A DNA stretch of 64,000 nucleotides from Bacteroidetes bacterium GWF2_38_335 (GTDB lineage Bacteria; Bacteroidota; Bacteroidia; Bacteroidales; GWF2-38-335), in contig MEOH01000006.1 in NCBI GenBank assembly GCA_001769535.1, positions 62,001 through 126,000 on the forward strand, read 5' to 3'. Made by a program: the position numbers and the translations under genes. Below are positions 17,920-26,545 of the stretch, in pieces (positions within the stretch are counted from its first letter, which is position 1; the number at the start of each line of letters is the position of its first letter). Under the pieces are notes generated by a model. It ran no database searches, was not told the origin of the DNA, and worked only from the letters and a program-made list of their open reading frames with translations.

Positions 17920-18621
17920 ATGAAAAGAATATTAATTTCCATAATGATTTCAGTAATGATTTATGGAGTTGGACAATCACAGGATACATTGTTGCTTATG
18001 AATGGAAAAATAATCTGCGGTGAAGTTAAAAAAACAGATAATAAAGCTGTCTATTATTGCAAAACAGAGGGCAGGATGAGAATTAAAAAAATAGATGTCG
18101 AAGATTTATTCAGCATCAGCTACAATGATACCAAAAAAGATTATTTTTATAAAAGAGATACTTCATACGGCTATTATCTCCAAACAGATGAAATGTATGT
18201 GTATCTCATGGGACAAAACTATGCCCATGAAAATTTCAAAGCCCCGCTTAACACATTTGCCGGAGTATTATTTGGCGTAACCGGAGGTGTTGTGGGATTC
18301 TGGGGAATGACAATACCTGCCACATATATTTTTCTGGCCGGATCAAAAGACCCGCACTTTGTGTATAATACCGAAATGCTTTCTCTGATAAATACCAGAT
18401 ATTATGCTGAAATTACAAATATTGAAAATGAAACGGGGATGTCTTACAAAGCAATTAATGAACAAACACCAGTAAAAACGCCAATAGTCCTTGATCCGCT
18501 TTTTCAGGAAGGATATAACTACACAGCTAAAGATAAAAAAGTGAAAAACTCCATTAAGGGTGGGGTAATCGGGTTTATTTCACTGGTTGCCGCATCTTAT
18601 TTAATAATTGCCACACAGTGA
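17920..18621 (+). CDS. exported protein with two C-terminal membrane segments
   Basis: A 233-residue protein of unknown function. It begins with a signal peptide (to GQSQ) and a beta-rich stretch, DTLLLMNGKIICGEVKKT, a pattern seen in many uncharacterised Bacteroidota envelope proteins. Hydrophobic segments lie at about 107-135 (GVLFGVTGGVVGFWGM) and 212-231. A CAGGTA-type palindrome upstream and a strong terminator downstream define a single-gene unit. It may be an envelope stress component in the same regulon as the large kinases, which is inference. Confidence 0.78.
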   Translation: MKRILISIMISVMIYGVGQSQDTLLLMNGKIICGEVKKTDNKAVYYCKTEGRMRIKKIDVEDLFSISYNDTKKDYFYKRDTSYGYYLQTDEMYVYLMGQNYAHENFKAPLNTFAGVLFGVTGGVVGFWGMTIPATYIFLAGSKDPHFVYNTEMLSLINTRYYAEITNIENETGMSYKAINEQTPVKTPIVLDPLFQEGYNYTAKDKKVKNSIKGGVIGFISLVAASYLIIATQ

Positions 18622-18652
18622 TTTTTAATTTGCTTGATAGTTAGGTTGGTAA

Positions 18653-18678
18653 GGGGCTGCAGAAATGCAGTCCCTTTT
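18653..18678 (+). terminator. intrinsic terminator
   Basis: GGGGCTGCA and TGCAGTCCC pair (one G-T) around a GAA loop and are followed by five T residues. It ends the 17920 gene. Confidence 0.85.
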
Positions 18679-18731
18679 TATTCGTGAAACTAAAATTTCA
18701 AGAACGGAGTGAATTGAAATTTACTGTAAGT

Positions 18732-18827
18732 CCTCGACATTTTGTCGGGATAAGTTGAACAACTAAGCGTAAGCGTTCTCACGAACACCGAAGGTGAAGT
18801 AACCCTCGACAAAGAAATTTGTCGGGG
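18732..18827. repeat. intergenic palindromic repeats
   Basis: Two related hairpins, CTCGACA with TGTCGGG (about 18733-18749) and CCTCGACAAA with ATTTGTCGGGG (about 18803-18827), flank a GC-richer spacer. They occupy most of the gap between the convergent genes ending at 18621 and 18920. They look like short dispersed repeats, not genes. Confidence 0.55.
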
Positions 18828-18834
18828 TAAATGA

Positions 18835-18922
18835 GATTAATACTCCATCACTCCAATATCGGAGGAATCGAATAAAAAAAATGTTTTATTGATACCCAGC
18901 TGATCTGTGGCGGGGTAGTTCA
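18835..18922. repeat. 3'-end repeat, copy A
   Basis: It starts GATTAATACTCC and ends with GGCGGGGTAGTTCA, closely matching copy B at 26044-26126. Its last three bases are the stop codon of the response regulator read on the - strand, so the element sits exactly at a gene end. Confidence 0.7.
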
Positions 18923-19561
18923 AATACTTACAAGTTTGTTTTTAATGGCATATATTACCAGTCCGACCGTATTTACAGCACCTATTTTTGAAAGCATTTT
19001 TGCCCTGTGTCCGTCAACAGTACGGTTGCTGATAAACAACTTCTCTCCAATCTCAACATTGGTATACCCTTCGCAAATAAGTTTAAGGATATCATGTTCA
19101 CGTCCGCTAAAAACAATTGATTCTGATGTAGTTGTTTCGGGTTTTTTAATGAATTTACTTGCCAGGATATTCATCAATTCTTCGGAAAAGAAACGGTTGC
19201 CTGATAAAACAGTGTGAATGGCTTTTTCAATATCCGTCATTGAAACATTCTTCAGGAGAAAACCCATTGCCCCAGCTTCAAGCATTTGCTCAAGATATTC
19301 TTCTTCACTGTGCATGCTAAGTGCAATAACTTTCATTGAGGGAACTATTTGAAGGCCTTTTTTTGTTGCAGCAATTCCATCCATTACCGGCATTCTTACA
19401 TCCATAAATACCACGTCAGGTTTTATTCTTTCTATAAGTTTAATAAATGCTTCTCCGTTTTCGGCCTGGCCAATAACCTGGATATCTTTAATATCTTCCA
19501 ACAGAGTAATAACTCCTTTGCGGAAAATTTCATGATCTTCAACAACTATTACCTTAACCAT
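18920..19561 (-). CDS. NarL/FixJ-family response regulator
   Basis: A 213-residue DNA-binding response regulator. The receiver has E8-D9 and phospho-acceptor Asp54 in MDVRMPVMDG. The C-terminal LuxR-type helix-turn-helix (about 148-205) shows GREHDILKLICEGYTNVEIG and SNRTVDGHRAKMLSKIG. It lies 27 bases after its cognate-looking kinase and is surely co-transcribed. Its stop codon is supplied by a dispersed repeat. Targets are unknown; the CAGGTA palindromes around it are possible sites, but this is only proximity. Confidence 0.95.
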   Translation of the reverse strand: MVKVIVVEDHEIFRKGVITLLEDIKDIQVIGQAENGEAFIKLIERIKPDVVFMDVRMPVMDGIAATKKGLQIVPSMKVIALSMHSEEEYLEQMLEAGAMGFLLKNVSMTDIEKAIHTVLSGNRFFSEELMNILASKFIKKPETTTSESIVFSGREHDILKLICEGYTNVEIGEKLFISNRTVDGHRAKMLSKIGAVNTVGLVIYAIKNKLVSI

Positions 19562-19588
19562 ATTGTTCTTTTTTTATGCTAAAGTTAA

Positions 19589-20998
19589 CTATATTAGATT
19601 AATATCAAAATCTATTTTCATAAAAAACCCTTTCCCGGGTTTTGATTTTATTTCATATGAACCTGATAGCATTGAAATTCGGTTGGTGATACTCATAAGA
19701 CCATGGCCTGGCATTTTTTCCGGATTGTATAGGTTTGTATCGTCAAAACCCCTGCCATTGTCGAGATAGGTTAATGAAAGGTTTTTTTCATCCTTTGTAA
19801 TATGAATGGAAATGTTTTTAGCCTCAGAATGTTTCAGGGAATTGTTTATCAGTTCAATGGAGGTGCGATACAAGAAAATTTCAAGTGGCTTGCTGATGTC
19901 ACCTATTGAAATATTCAATTCAAAACTGGTATGGCAAACCGGAGATACTTTATCAACAAATGAATAAATGGCGTTTTTCAGACCCATTAGTTCCAATACA
20001 TTTGGCATTAATGAGTTTGAAATATCTCTGGTTTTCTGTATGGTTGTGGCAATTATTTCATTTGCTTTTCCGGTAATTTCCTTTCTTTTCTCGGCATCTT
20101 CATAGTAATATAATAATCTGTCGAAATACATTTTTATTACCGAAATCAGAGGTCCGATGTCATCATGAATGGCAGAGGCAATTTTCTTCCGCTCATTTTC
20201 TTCGGCCTCCATAACTTTTTTAATTACCTCTAACTCGGCCTGTTTTTTCAGCATAATGTCCTGAGCCACCCCGATAATAACAGAATCGGCAATTCCTGTA
20301 TCAAGCTGACTGCATGAAATTGATAAATATTTAATAGAGCCGTTATTATGGACCAAGAGCGTTTCAAATGACTTTATGATATTGTCTTTTTTAAGAGATT
20401 CACTAATTATTCCAAAGTCCCTATTCTTATAAAAATAATTTTGAATTTTACTTCCGATAATTTCATAGGGCTGATAACCAAGAATTTTAAAAACAGAAGG
20501 ACTTATTTCTGTAATAACCCCCGACTTATTCATGATGAAAAAAATATCCTCGACATTTTCAAAAAATATCCTTAATTTAAGTTCGTTCTGCTTAATATTT
20601 TCTATGGATTTATTCAAGGCCTGGTGCATAAGCTTAACTTCATAAGCCCGTTCGACCACATAAGTGATTTTGTCTATAAATCCGATGCTTTTTATAATAA
20701 AATCCAGTGCACCCCTCCGCATCATTTCCACTCCAATGGTTTGATCGTTTAACCCCGTCATTACTAAAAACGGAACATCAATTTTTTTTGCTTCCATATG
20801 AGAAATAAATTCACTGCAATCCATATCAGGCAAACGATAGTCGGCAAGAATTAAGCAATCGCACGTTTTCTCCAAAAACGTTAATCCATCTGATCCCAGA
20901 TAGAAATTTGTAACTTCAAACCCCGAACTTTCAAGTTTTATTTTGATTAATTCGGCAAGTGAATATTCATCTTCTAACAGGAGGATAGTTTTTTTCAT
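19589..20998 (-). CDS. receiver-PAS-HisKA_3 sensor kinase
   Basis: A 469-residue cytoplasmic kinase. The N-terminal receiver has E9 D10 and Asp53 (ADYRLPDMD). A PAS domain spans about 140-260 (VEDIFFIMNKSGVITEIS). The dimerisation domain is the HisKA_3 type, with His278 in ASAIHDDIGPLIS as in NarX/LiaS kinases. The ATPase end shows ELINNSLKHS, DNGRGFD and PGHGLMSI. HisKA_3 kinases pair with NarL-type regulators, which is what follows 27 bases downstream. The extra receiver means another kinase, perhaps one of the large hybrids to the left, may feed into it. Confidence 0.94.
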   Translation of the reverse strand: MKKTILLLEDEYSLAELIKIKLESSGFEVTNFYLGSDGLTFLEKTCDCLILADYRLPDMDCSEFISHMEAKKIDVPFLVMTGLNDQTIGVEMMRRGALDFIIKSIGFIDKITYVVERAYEVKLMHQALNKSIENIKQNELKLRIFFENVEDIFFIMNKSGVITEISPSVFKILGYQPYEIIGSKIQNYFYKNRDFGIISESLKKDNIIKSFETLLVHNNGSIKYLSISCSQLDTGIADSVIIGVAQDIMLKKQAELEVIKKVMEAEENERKKIASAIHDDIGPLISVIKMYFDRLLYYYEDAEKRKEITGKANEIIATTIQKTRDISNSLMPNVLELMGLKNAIYSFVDKVSPVCHTSFELNISIGDISKPLEIFLYRTSIELINNSLKHSEAKNISIHITKDEKNLSLTYLDNGRGFDDTNLYNPEKMPGHGLMSITNRISMLSGSYEIKSKPGKGFFMKIDFDINLI

Positions 20999-21114
20999 TA
21001 AAAAAAGATATATTACAAATCTAATACATTAAAGTATTTTTACATAATTGCCGGGGCAAAATTTCATAAATAGTAGAATATAAATTTTGTTTTCAATCAC
21101 AAATAATTGAGAAA

Positions 21115-22164
21115 TTATTTATTTATTATCACTTTCATGGTTTTTTTACTGTTTTTGCCATCAGAAAGTTCACCAATATAAATTCCTTCAAAAAGTTCAT
21201 TGCAAATCAATTGTTCATTACGAAAAACATTTTTATTTAATACCATTGCTCCGGTTAAAGAGTACATTTTGAAATTCATAACCGGAATTTCATCCTCCCA
21301 GGAAATTGTAAAAACCCCGGAATTTGGATTGGGATACAATGCGCACTCTTTTGTTAAATCAGGAGTGTTTTCGCCGGTTGTTATTACTTCAACAAGGTAA
21401 ATTGAATCTGTAGCATTGTTTACATACCACAATCCCATATTACAAATCGACAAACCATTGGGATATGATCCTCCAGGTGCCTGTATTCTGTCAACTATTG
21501 CATAGTCACCCTTTGAAATTTTAAATGTACTTTGTGAAGTATTGTCTGTTATCCACATGAAATCACCATCAGAAACAATGCCTGTTGGAAAGTTAGCATA
21601 AGCAGGAAATGCTTTTCGAAGTTCATTTGTATTAATATCAAAATTCAATGTTGAATCACCTGAAAAAACTGCAGTAGTTCCTTTGGTATCATTCATCCAA
21701 TATGAATCTCCATCAACACAAATTCCAACAGGAAATACAGGGTTAGCCAAAGGAATAACCTGTTCAACAGTGCCGTCTAACAGAATTATCTCCAACAACT
21801 TGTTGTCATTATCAATCACATACAATTTATCATCTTGGTAATCAATTCCATATGGCCTTTGTATGTCAATGGGAATTTCCTCAATTAAGGCACCGGAAAT
21901 GGGATCAACAACGAAAATTTTAAATTCGTTATAGCCGATTACGTATAAATACGTGCCGCTACAGGTAATTCCTGTGGGCATTAAGGTGGGAGATAAAAAT
22001 GATTTGATAATTGGGACCGGACTAATTGGATAGTCTTCGCCGGCGAATTTAGGTTGATAAGTTTGCTGTGGTTGTTTTTCAACCGGTATTCCCATTTGAT
22101 CCAGCCACTGTTGTGCTTGTAAAACAAACGGAAAAATCATCAGGGTAAAAAATATTGCTCTCAT
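21115..22164 (-). CDS. T9SS-sorted beta-propeller-like protein
   Basis: A 349-residue secreted protein. An earlier in-frame Met at 22203 is rejected, because the promoter at 22180-22212 lies inside that extension; MRAIFFTLMIFPFVLQAQ from 22164 is a normal signal peptide. Residues ~50-265 contain repeats of the type GITCSGTYLYVIGYNE and GIVSDGDFMWITDN, about five blades resembling NHL/SMP-30-like propellers. The last ~75 residues (CALYPNPNSGVFTISW, then KTMKVIINK) are a type A T9SS sorting domain. The protein is predicted to sit on the cell surface. Ligand and enzyme activity are not evident. Confidence 0.87.
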   Translation of the reverse strand: MRAIFFTLMIFPFVLQAQQWLDQMGIPVEKQPQQTYQPKFAGEDYPISPVPIIKSFLSPTLMPTGITCSGTYLYVIGYNEFKIFVVDPISGALIEEIPIDIQRPYGIDYQDDKLYVIDNDNKLLEIILLDGTVEQVIPLANPVFPVGICVDGDSYWMNDTKGTTAVFSGDSTLNFDINTNELRKAFPAYANFPTGIVSDGDFMWITDNTSQSTFKISKGDYAIVDRIQAPGGSYPNGLSICNMGLWYVNNATDSIYLVEVITTGENTPDLTKECALYPNPNSGVFTISWEDEIPVMNFKMYSLTGAMVLNKNVFRNEQLICNELFEGIYIGELSDGKNSKKTMKVIINK

Positions 22165-22179
22165 AGGTTGGTTTTTATT

Positions 22180-22212
22180 CAAAGATACGAGCATGAAGGC
22201 CACTAATTCAAG
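22180..22212 (-). promoter_or_regulatory. Bacteroidota housekeeping promoter
   Basis: On the - strand CTTG lies 21 bases before TATCTTTG (CAAAGATA at 22180-22187 on the + strand), a good match to TTTG-N19-21-TAnnTTTG. It sets the start of the propeller gene at 22164. Confidence 0.6.
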
Positions 22213-22232
22213 CGTCCAAAACCCTGAAAAGA

Positions 22233-22248
22233 CAAGTGTTTTTACTTG
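22233..22248. promoter_or_regulatory. weak CAGGTA-like palindrome
   Basis: CAAGTG-TTTT-TACTTG keeps the 6-4-6 layout and most bases of the CAGGTA operator but has three changes. It lies just upstream of the promoter at 22180-22212. Confidence 0.25.
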
Positions 22249-22312
22249 ATTGCAGATTTGTAATTATACCTGAAAACCCAATTGTATTTGGACAGTTTGC
22301 TTGTTATACGAA

Positions 22313-22471
22313 TTAAGAAAGGATGGAACCAGGCCCATAACCGTCATCCTGATAAAAATCGTCAGACAATGTTTTTTCCGAGTTAAGTTCAATAATAACA
22401 GGACAAAGCCAGGTTTTTTTAGTACCTGCTTCTGTTAACTCATTAATTTTATTTAATTCGGATTTGTGCAT
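22313..22471 (-). CDS. 52-residue peptide resembling a RiPP precursor
   Basis: A short frame between two T9SS genes. The peptide has a charged helical start, then TKKTWLCPVIIELNSEKT and a C-terminal part DDFYQDDGYGPGSILS. The layout K-K-x-W-x-x-P-x-I-x-x-L ... T followed by a Gly/Asp-rich tail resembles leader regions of lasso-type and other Bacteroidota ribosomal peptide precursors. There is no signal peptide. No modifying enzyme, B1/B2 protein or transporter lies in the window, so it would be an orphan. It starts 75 bases after the SprB-repeat gene and may be read through from it. Confidence 0.55.
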   Translation of the reverse strand: MHKSELNKINELTEAGTKKTWLCPVIIELNSEKTLSDDFYQDDGYGPGSILS

Positions 22472-22545
22472 TTAATAATTCAGTCCTAAAAAAACCATAT
22501 CCTGTAACAATTAATCAATAAAAAGGTTCAAAATTATTTACATTA

Positions 22546-25500
22546 TTACTGCACAATTAATCTTTTTGTGACTCTCTCATTTTTTGTTGTTATTGCAATC
22601 AAATATATACCGGGAGGAAGATCCGAAAGGTCTTTATTAAATTCAACACCCACAACTATTTCCTTTTCTTCAACAGAAACCAATTGTCCCATTTGATTGA
22701 TCAGTTCTAATTTAATGTTTTCTGGATTTCCAATAAAATCATCATCATCAATAATAATGCTAATCATATTCTTCGCAGGGTTTGGGAAGACAGTGAACTC
22801 CAAAGAACTTGCTGACAGAGCCGGTATTCCGCATGAAGGTATTTTGATTTTTGATCTTTCTTTTGGACAACCATTTGCATCGGTAACAATAGCTCGATAA
22901 TTGGAACCTGAACACATTCCGCTTAAAGTCTGTGTATTGTAAGAAAATGATCCAAGTTTCCATTGATAAGAGTATGGAGTAGTGCCTCCGGTTACAACCT
23001 GTGTGGCAATACCATTACATGAACCGTTATCACATTGAACAGTTTGAATATTTAAAATCAGATCAGCAGGTTCAGTAATGGTAACATTTGCAATTGCGCA
23101 ACCAGAAGTCCGGGTAACAGTTACACTGTAATTCCCGGGACCCAAATTAGAGGCTGTTGCTGCTGTCTGAACAGGAGCCGGGTCGTTCCATAAATACGAA
23201 ACAGAGCCAGTTCCGCCCGAATATGAAACAGTAGCAGTACCATTATCAAAACCAAAGCAGGTAACATTTGTTTGTGATGAAATCCAGGCAGTCATGGCTA
23301 CAGGTTGTGTTATTATTGCCGAAGCAGATGCAGTGCATCCCCCGAGGGAGGTCACCGTAACTGTCCATGTTCCAGCAGTCAACGCGGTCGCAGTTGAAGT
23401 GGTTTGAGCCGGGGCCGGATCGTTCCAAAGATAGGTATAGGGAGCTGATCCGCCTGAAGCAGTAACAGTTGCAGTTCCGTTTGACCCGCCATTGCAGGTA
23501 ACATTTGTTTGCGAGGTAATTGTTGCAACTAATTGAACAGGTTGGGCAAGTACAGACGAGGATGATGTTGTACATCCGGCACCATCAGTAATTGTTACAT
23601 TATATGTTCCGGCAGGTATTCCGGTGATATCCTCGCTGGTGGCACCATTTGACCATAAAAAACTGTATGGAGATGTACCTCCTGTGACAGTTAAGTTAAC
23701 TATGCCATTTGAATAGCCGTAGCAGGTCGGATTTGTTAGCGTTTTGAAAACTGAAACGGCTGTAGGTTGAGTAATGGTTACTGATTTAATAACCATATTT
23801 CCACACTGGTCTGATACAGTAACGGTATATGCTCCAGCTGTTAAACCGGTTGCAGTTGATGTTGCCGCTCCGTTGGACCAGGTATAATTATAAGGAGCAA
23901 CACCCAAACTTGCAGTAACAGTCGCAGACCCTGTGGCACCTCCATTACACAAAACATTGGATGAGGAAGTAATGGCTGCCTGTAAGGCCGGCAGATTTGT
24001 AACCGTTGCAGTTGCTGTCAGTGAACAACCATAAGCACCTGTAATTGTAACTGAGAAATTCCCCAGTCCTAAACCTGATGCTGTCGCAGTTGTTGCTCCG
24101 TTTGACCATAAATAAGTATAAGGTTCACTCCCGGTAGTTGGAGTAGCCGTAATAGCTCCATCATTTTCAATTGGGATTCCAAGGTCATCAACGCAACTAA
24201 CCGGAGTAACAGTCAGGTTTACATCATCAAAACATCCATACTTCATTATGTAGGCATCGCGCTTTGAGTTATCGGTTGTGGAATTTGTCAGTGTGGTTGA
24301 ACCGATGGTAACTGATGCGGAATAAAAATCGCCGGCAGTTATGTAATTTCTTCCGTTTGAATTATAAAAGCAAGCTTCACCGGTATCATTTGCCCCGCCC
24401 GAGATACCAATGCCAGAAGTAAAATTGCCCGAAGTATTGAATTCAGCAATAAAAGCATCAATTAGTGCAGTCCATGAAAGGGTAGAGGTGCCAAAAGTAA
24501 TAGCTCCCCCGAAACTGCCGGTCACAACACCTTTTCCATTTTTGAAAGTAATATCAAGGCATTTATCATCAGCTGTTGATCCTGCAGATTGCGCCCATTG
24601 TACTGATCCGTTGGTATTATATTTTGCAATAAATACATCGTAAGTTCCTGCAGAGGTATTTGTCAAAATAGTACCGTCAAGGTTAACAGTACTACTTATG
24701 AAATGCCCGGTAAGGTATAAATTACCCGATTCATCCATTGTATGACGGTAAACGATTTCAGCATTATCATTGCCGGTAATCTGTTTGACCCATTGTACCG
24801 TGCCACTGCTGTTCATTTTAAACAATACTCCATCGGTAAAACCGGTTGAATTTGAAATAGCAGTTCCGTTAATATCGAGGTTTCCAACATATGACCCGGT
24901 AAAATAATATTCGCCATTATAGCTGGTAACTGATTTAATATTTGAGGAATTGGCAGCATCACTGCAACCAACAAGTTTTGACCAGGTAAAATTACCCCCC
25001 GAATCGAACTTGGCAATAAACATTTGCCTTAATCCGGAATATGATGAAGAAAGACTGCCTGAACCGCCATAAAATGTTACTGCATCAATAAAAATACCGG
25101 TCATAACAATACTTCCGCTGTTATCCTCGGCAATTGCCCCATTAATCTGATGAGTAGCTCCATAAGCCACGTTTTTGGCCCATTGACAGTTGCCCGATAA
25201 AGAGAATTTAGCCAGAAAAATATCATTTAGTCCAACAGTTGTCACAGATGTACCTCCAAAATCACAGGTTCCATTAGTTTGACCCGATAAAATAAGGGAA
25301 CTTCCATCGGCGCTTAACAACAGACTAACAGCTGTTTCAACCCCGGTTCCCCCAATTTGCTTTATCCATTGCACTTCGCCCAGTGAATTGTATTTCGACA
25401 GAAAAATATCCTGTGAACCGCCAAAGGAACTGTACGAAATTGCGTCCTGACTAACCGTTCCGTTAAAGTTTCCATAGATGTAATAATTGCCGTTATCATC

Positions 25501-25623
25501 CATGATTACGGAGGTAGGCTGGTTTTGACCGGTACCGTTAAAATGTTTTGTCCACATTATGCCCTGGGCATCAAGAGCAGATGAAATGCAGAATATAAAG
25601 ATAAAAAGTAAAACGTTTTTCAT
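22546..25623 (-). CDS. T9SS-sorted SprB-repeat surface protein
   Basis: A 1025-residue surface protein. A signal peptide (to DAQG) is followed by about ten beta-propeller-like repeats (roughly 25-465) of the SBBP type, with DDNGNYYIYGNF and WVKQITG motifs. From about 480 to 915 six repeats of SprB type follow, each with a Cys near the start (VTCNGG, PTCYGY, VTCFGF), an APYTYLW core and a VTVT...GC end. The C-terminal ~85 residues (FTVFPNPAKNMISI to RLIVQ) are a type A T9SS signal. SprB repeats are known from the gliding adhesin of Flavobacterium johnsoniae. Gliding genes are not in this window, so adhesion is the safer role. A perfect CAGGTA palindrome lies 39 bases upstream. Confidence 0.92.
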   Translation of the reverse strand: MKNVLLFIFIFCISSALDAQGIMWTKHFNGTGQNQPTSVIMDDNGNYYIYGNFNGTVSQDAISYSSFGGSQDIFLSKYNSLGEVQWIKQIGGTGVETAVSLLLSADGSSLILSGQTNGTCDFGGTSVTTVGLNDIFLAKFSLSGNCQWAKNVAYGATHQINGAIAEDNSGSIVMTGIFIDAVTFYGGSGSLSSSYSGLRQMFIAKFDSGGNFTWSKLVGCSDAANSSNIKSVTSYNGEYYFTGSYVGNLDINGTAISNSTGFTDGVLFKMNSSGTVQWVKQITGNDNAEIVYRHTMDESGNLYLTGHFISSTVNLDGTILTNTSAGTYDVFIAKYNTNGSVQWAQSAGSTADDKCLDITFKNGKGVVTGSFGGAITFGTSTLSWTALIDAFIAEFNTSGNFTSGIGISGGANDTGEACFYNSNGRNYITAGDFYSASVTIGSTTLTNSTTDNSKRDAYIMKYGCFDDVNLTVTPVSCVDDLGIPIENDGAITATPTTGSEPYTYLWSNGATTATASGLGLGNFSVTITGAYGCSLTATATVTNLPALQAAITSSSNVLCNGGATGSATVTASLGVAPYNYTWSNGAATSTATGLTAGAYTVTVSDQCGNMVIKSVTITQPTAVSVFKTLTNPTCYGYSNGIVNLTVTGGTSPYSFLWSNGATSEDITGIPAGTYNVTITDGAGCTTSSSSVLAQPVQLVATITSQTNVTCNGGSNGTATVTASGGSAPYTYLWNDPAPAQTTSTATALTAGTWTVTVTSLGGCTASASAIITQPVAMTAWISSQTNVTCFGFDNGTATVSYSGGTGSVSYLWNDPAPVQTAATASNLGPGNYSVTVTRTSGCAIANVTITEPADLILNIQTVQCDNGSCNGIATQVVTGGTTPYSYQWKLGSFSYNTQTLSGMCSGSNYRAIVTDANGCPKERSKIKIPSCGIPALSASSLEFTVFPNPAKNMISIIIDDDDFIGNPENIKLELINQMGQLVSVEEKEIVVGVEFNKDLSDLPPGIYLIAITTKNERVTKRLIVQ

Positions 25624-25661
25624 ATATGGCCAATTTTATAGAGTCAAATTACTTAATTCAG

Positions 25662-25677
25662 CAGGTATTTTTACCTG
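25662..25677. promoter_or_regulatory. palindromic operator CAGGTATTTTTACCTG
   Basis: Perfect 6-4-6 palindrome; read on the - strand it is base-for-base the same as the sites at 2733 and 9639. It lies 39 bases upstream of the SprB-repeat gene. The rest of the gap (25678-26043) is AT-rich with only the hairpin at 25852. Confidence 0.72.
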
Positions 25678-25851
25678 ATGATTTTATACGCAAAATTACT
25701 ATAAAGGTTTATAAAAAAAGATGTTTTTTTCTTTTTTTTATTTTCTTATAAATGAATTAATTAGAAGTCATTTTTTGACAAAACTTTGTTTGTATTTATG
25801 ATAAATATTTTTTGGAAAAACAACAAAATGCTGTTTTGACGGTTAAAGACA

Positions 25852-25876
25852 AAACTCCGGCCTTGGGCAGGAGTTT
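25852..25876. other. isolated hairpin
   Basis: AAACTCC and GGAGTTT form a 7-bp stem with an 11-base loop in otherwise featureless AT-rich DNA. On the - strand it is followed by TTGTC, which is a poor terminator tail, so its role is unclear. Confidence 0.35.
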
Positions 25877-26043
25877 ACCGTACAACTTTGAATAATTTTA
25901 TTGATTCAAAGGACTATGGATCAAAGTGAAACAAGGATTTTTTATTTTAGCAGGTTTTAGCAGATATTTGTGAAGGTTGAGAAGAGTTCTTTAAATTTCT
26001 ACAATTTGGAATCTGTTTATGCCAATTTCTCTTATTGAAATGG

Positions 26044-26126
26044 GATTAATACTCCGCCCGCTAGCCAGCGGGGCGAATAGATATATATTTTATTGATACC
26101 CCGCTGCTCTGCGGCGGGGTAGTTCA
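26044..26126. repeat. 3'-end repeat, copy B
   Basis: It matches copy A at 18835-18922 in both ends and in the TTTATTGATACCC core, and has two GC-rich hairpins (CCCGCT/AGCGGG and CCCCGC/GCGGGG). It overlaps the 3' end of the cold-shock gene and supplies its last codons and stop. Confidence 0.75.
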
Positions 26127-26332
26127 TTATCAATTGACAGTGGTTTGATCATTTTTGCAAGTTCCACATTATTCTCTTTACAAATGTAAAATGACACCTT
26201 GTCTCCCTGATCAATTCCGGGTTGACATTCTGTACTTTCAAAAAAAACTTCCTTATCCCCATTTGAAGGAATAATAAAGCCAAACCCTTTAGCTTTATTA
26301 AACAAAAAAACCACTCCTGTCATAAGCTCCAT
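26090..26332 (-). CDS. cold-shock domain protein with repeat-encoded tail
   Basis: About 80 residues. The core is a CspA-type OB fold: TGVVFLFNKAKGFGFI contains the RNP1 motif KGFGFI and EVFFEST the RNP2 region, ending with KVSFYICKENN. Such proteins bind single-stranded RNA or DNA. The start at 26332 (MELMTG) is preferred over 26362, since the domain begins at the Thr-Gly. The last 11 residues, ELPRRRAAGYQ, are encoded by a dispersed repeat and are probably not part of the ancestral protein; the Arg-rich tail could still affect RNA binding. It is separated from the CHAT operon by a terminator-like hairpin. Confidence 0.85.
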   Translation of the reverse strand: MELMTGVVFLFNKAKGFGFIIPSNGDKEVFFESTECQPGIDQGDKVSFYICKENNVELAKMIKPLSIDNELPRRRAAGYQ

Positions 26333-26362
26333 TAATTTATCACTTTTAAAATAAAATACCAA

Positions 26363-26390
26363 AAGGCAAGGGCACTAAGGCCCTCACCTT
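26363..26390 (-). terminator. probable terminator of the CHAT operon
   Basis: AAGG-n2-AGGGC pairs with GCCCT-n2-CCTT across a 6-base loop; reading left on the - strand it is followed by TTTTGGTATTTTATTTT. It lies about 155 bases behind the CHAT stop codon and just before the cold-shock gene. Confidence 0.55.
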
Positions 26391-26545
26391 TCGGTTGATG
26401 AATTGGGAATTGAACTTTTGAACTTTTCATAGTCTCACCATTCTGTTCTATCCGATACTTCTTCCATAGATAGGATGCAGTAAACCCTGAAAAGTAGACA
26501 GTAAAAACTGATATTTTTTTCTACATATTTGTAAGATGTAGATTG

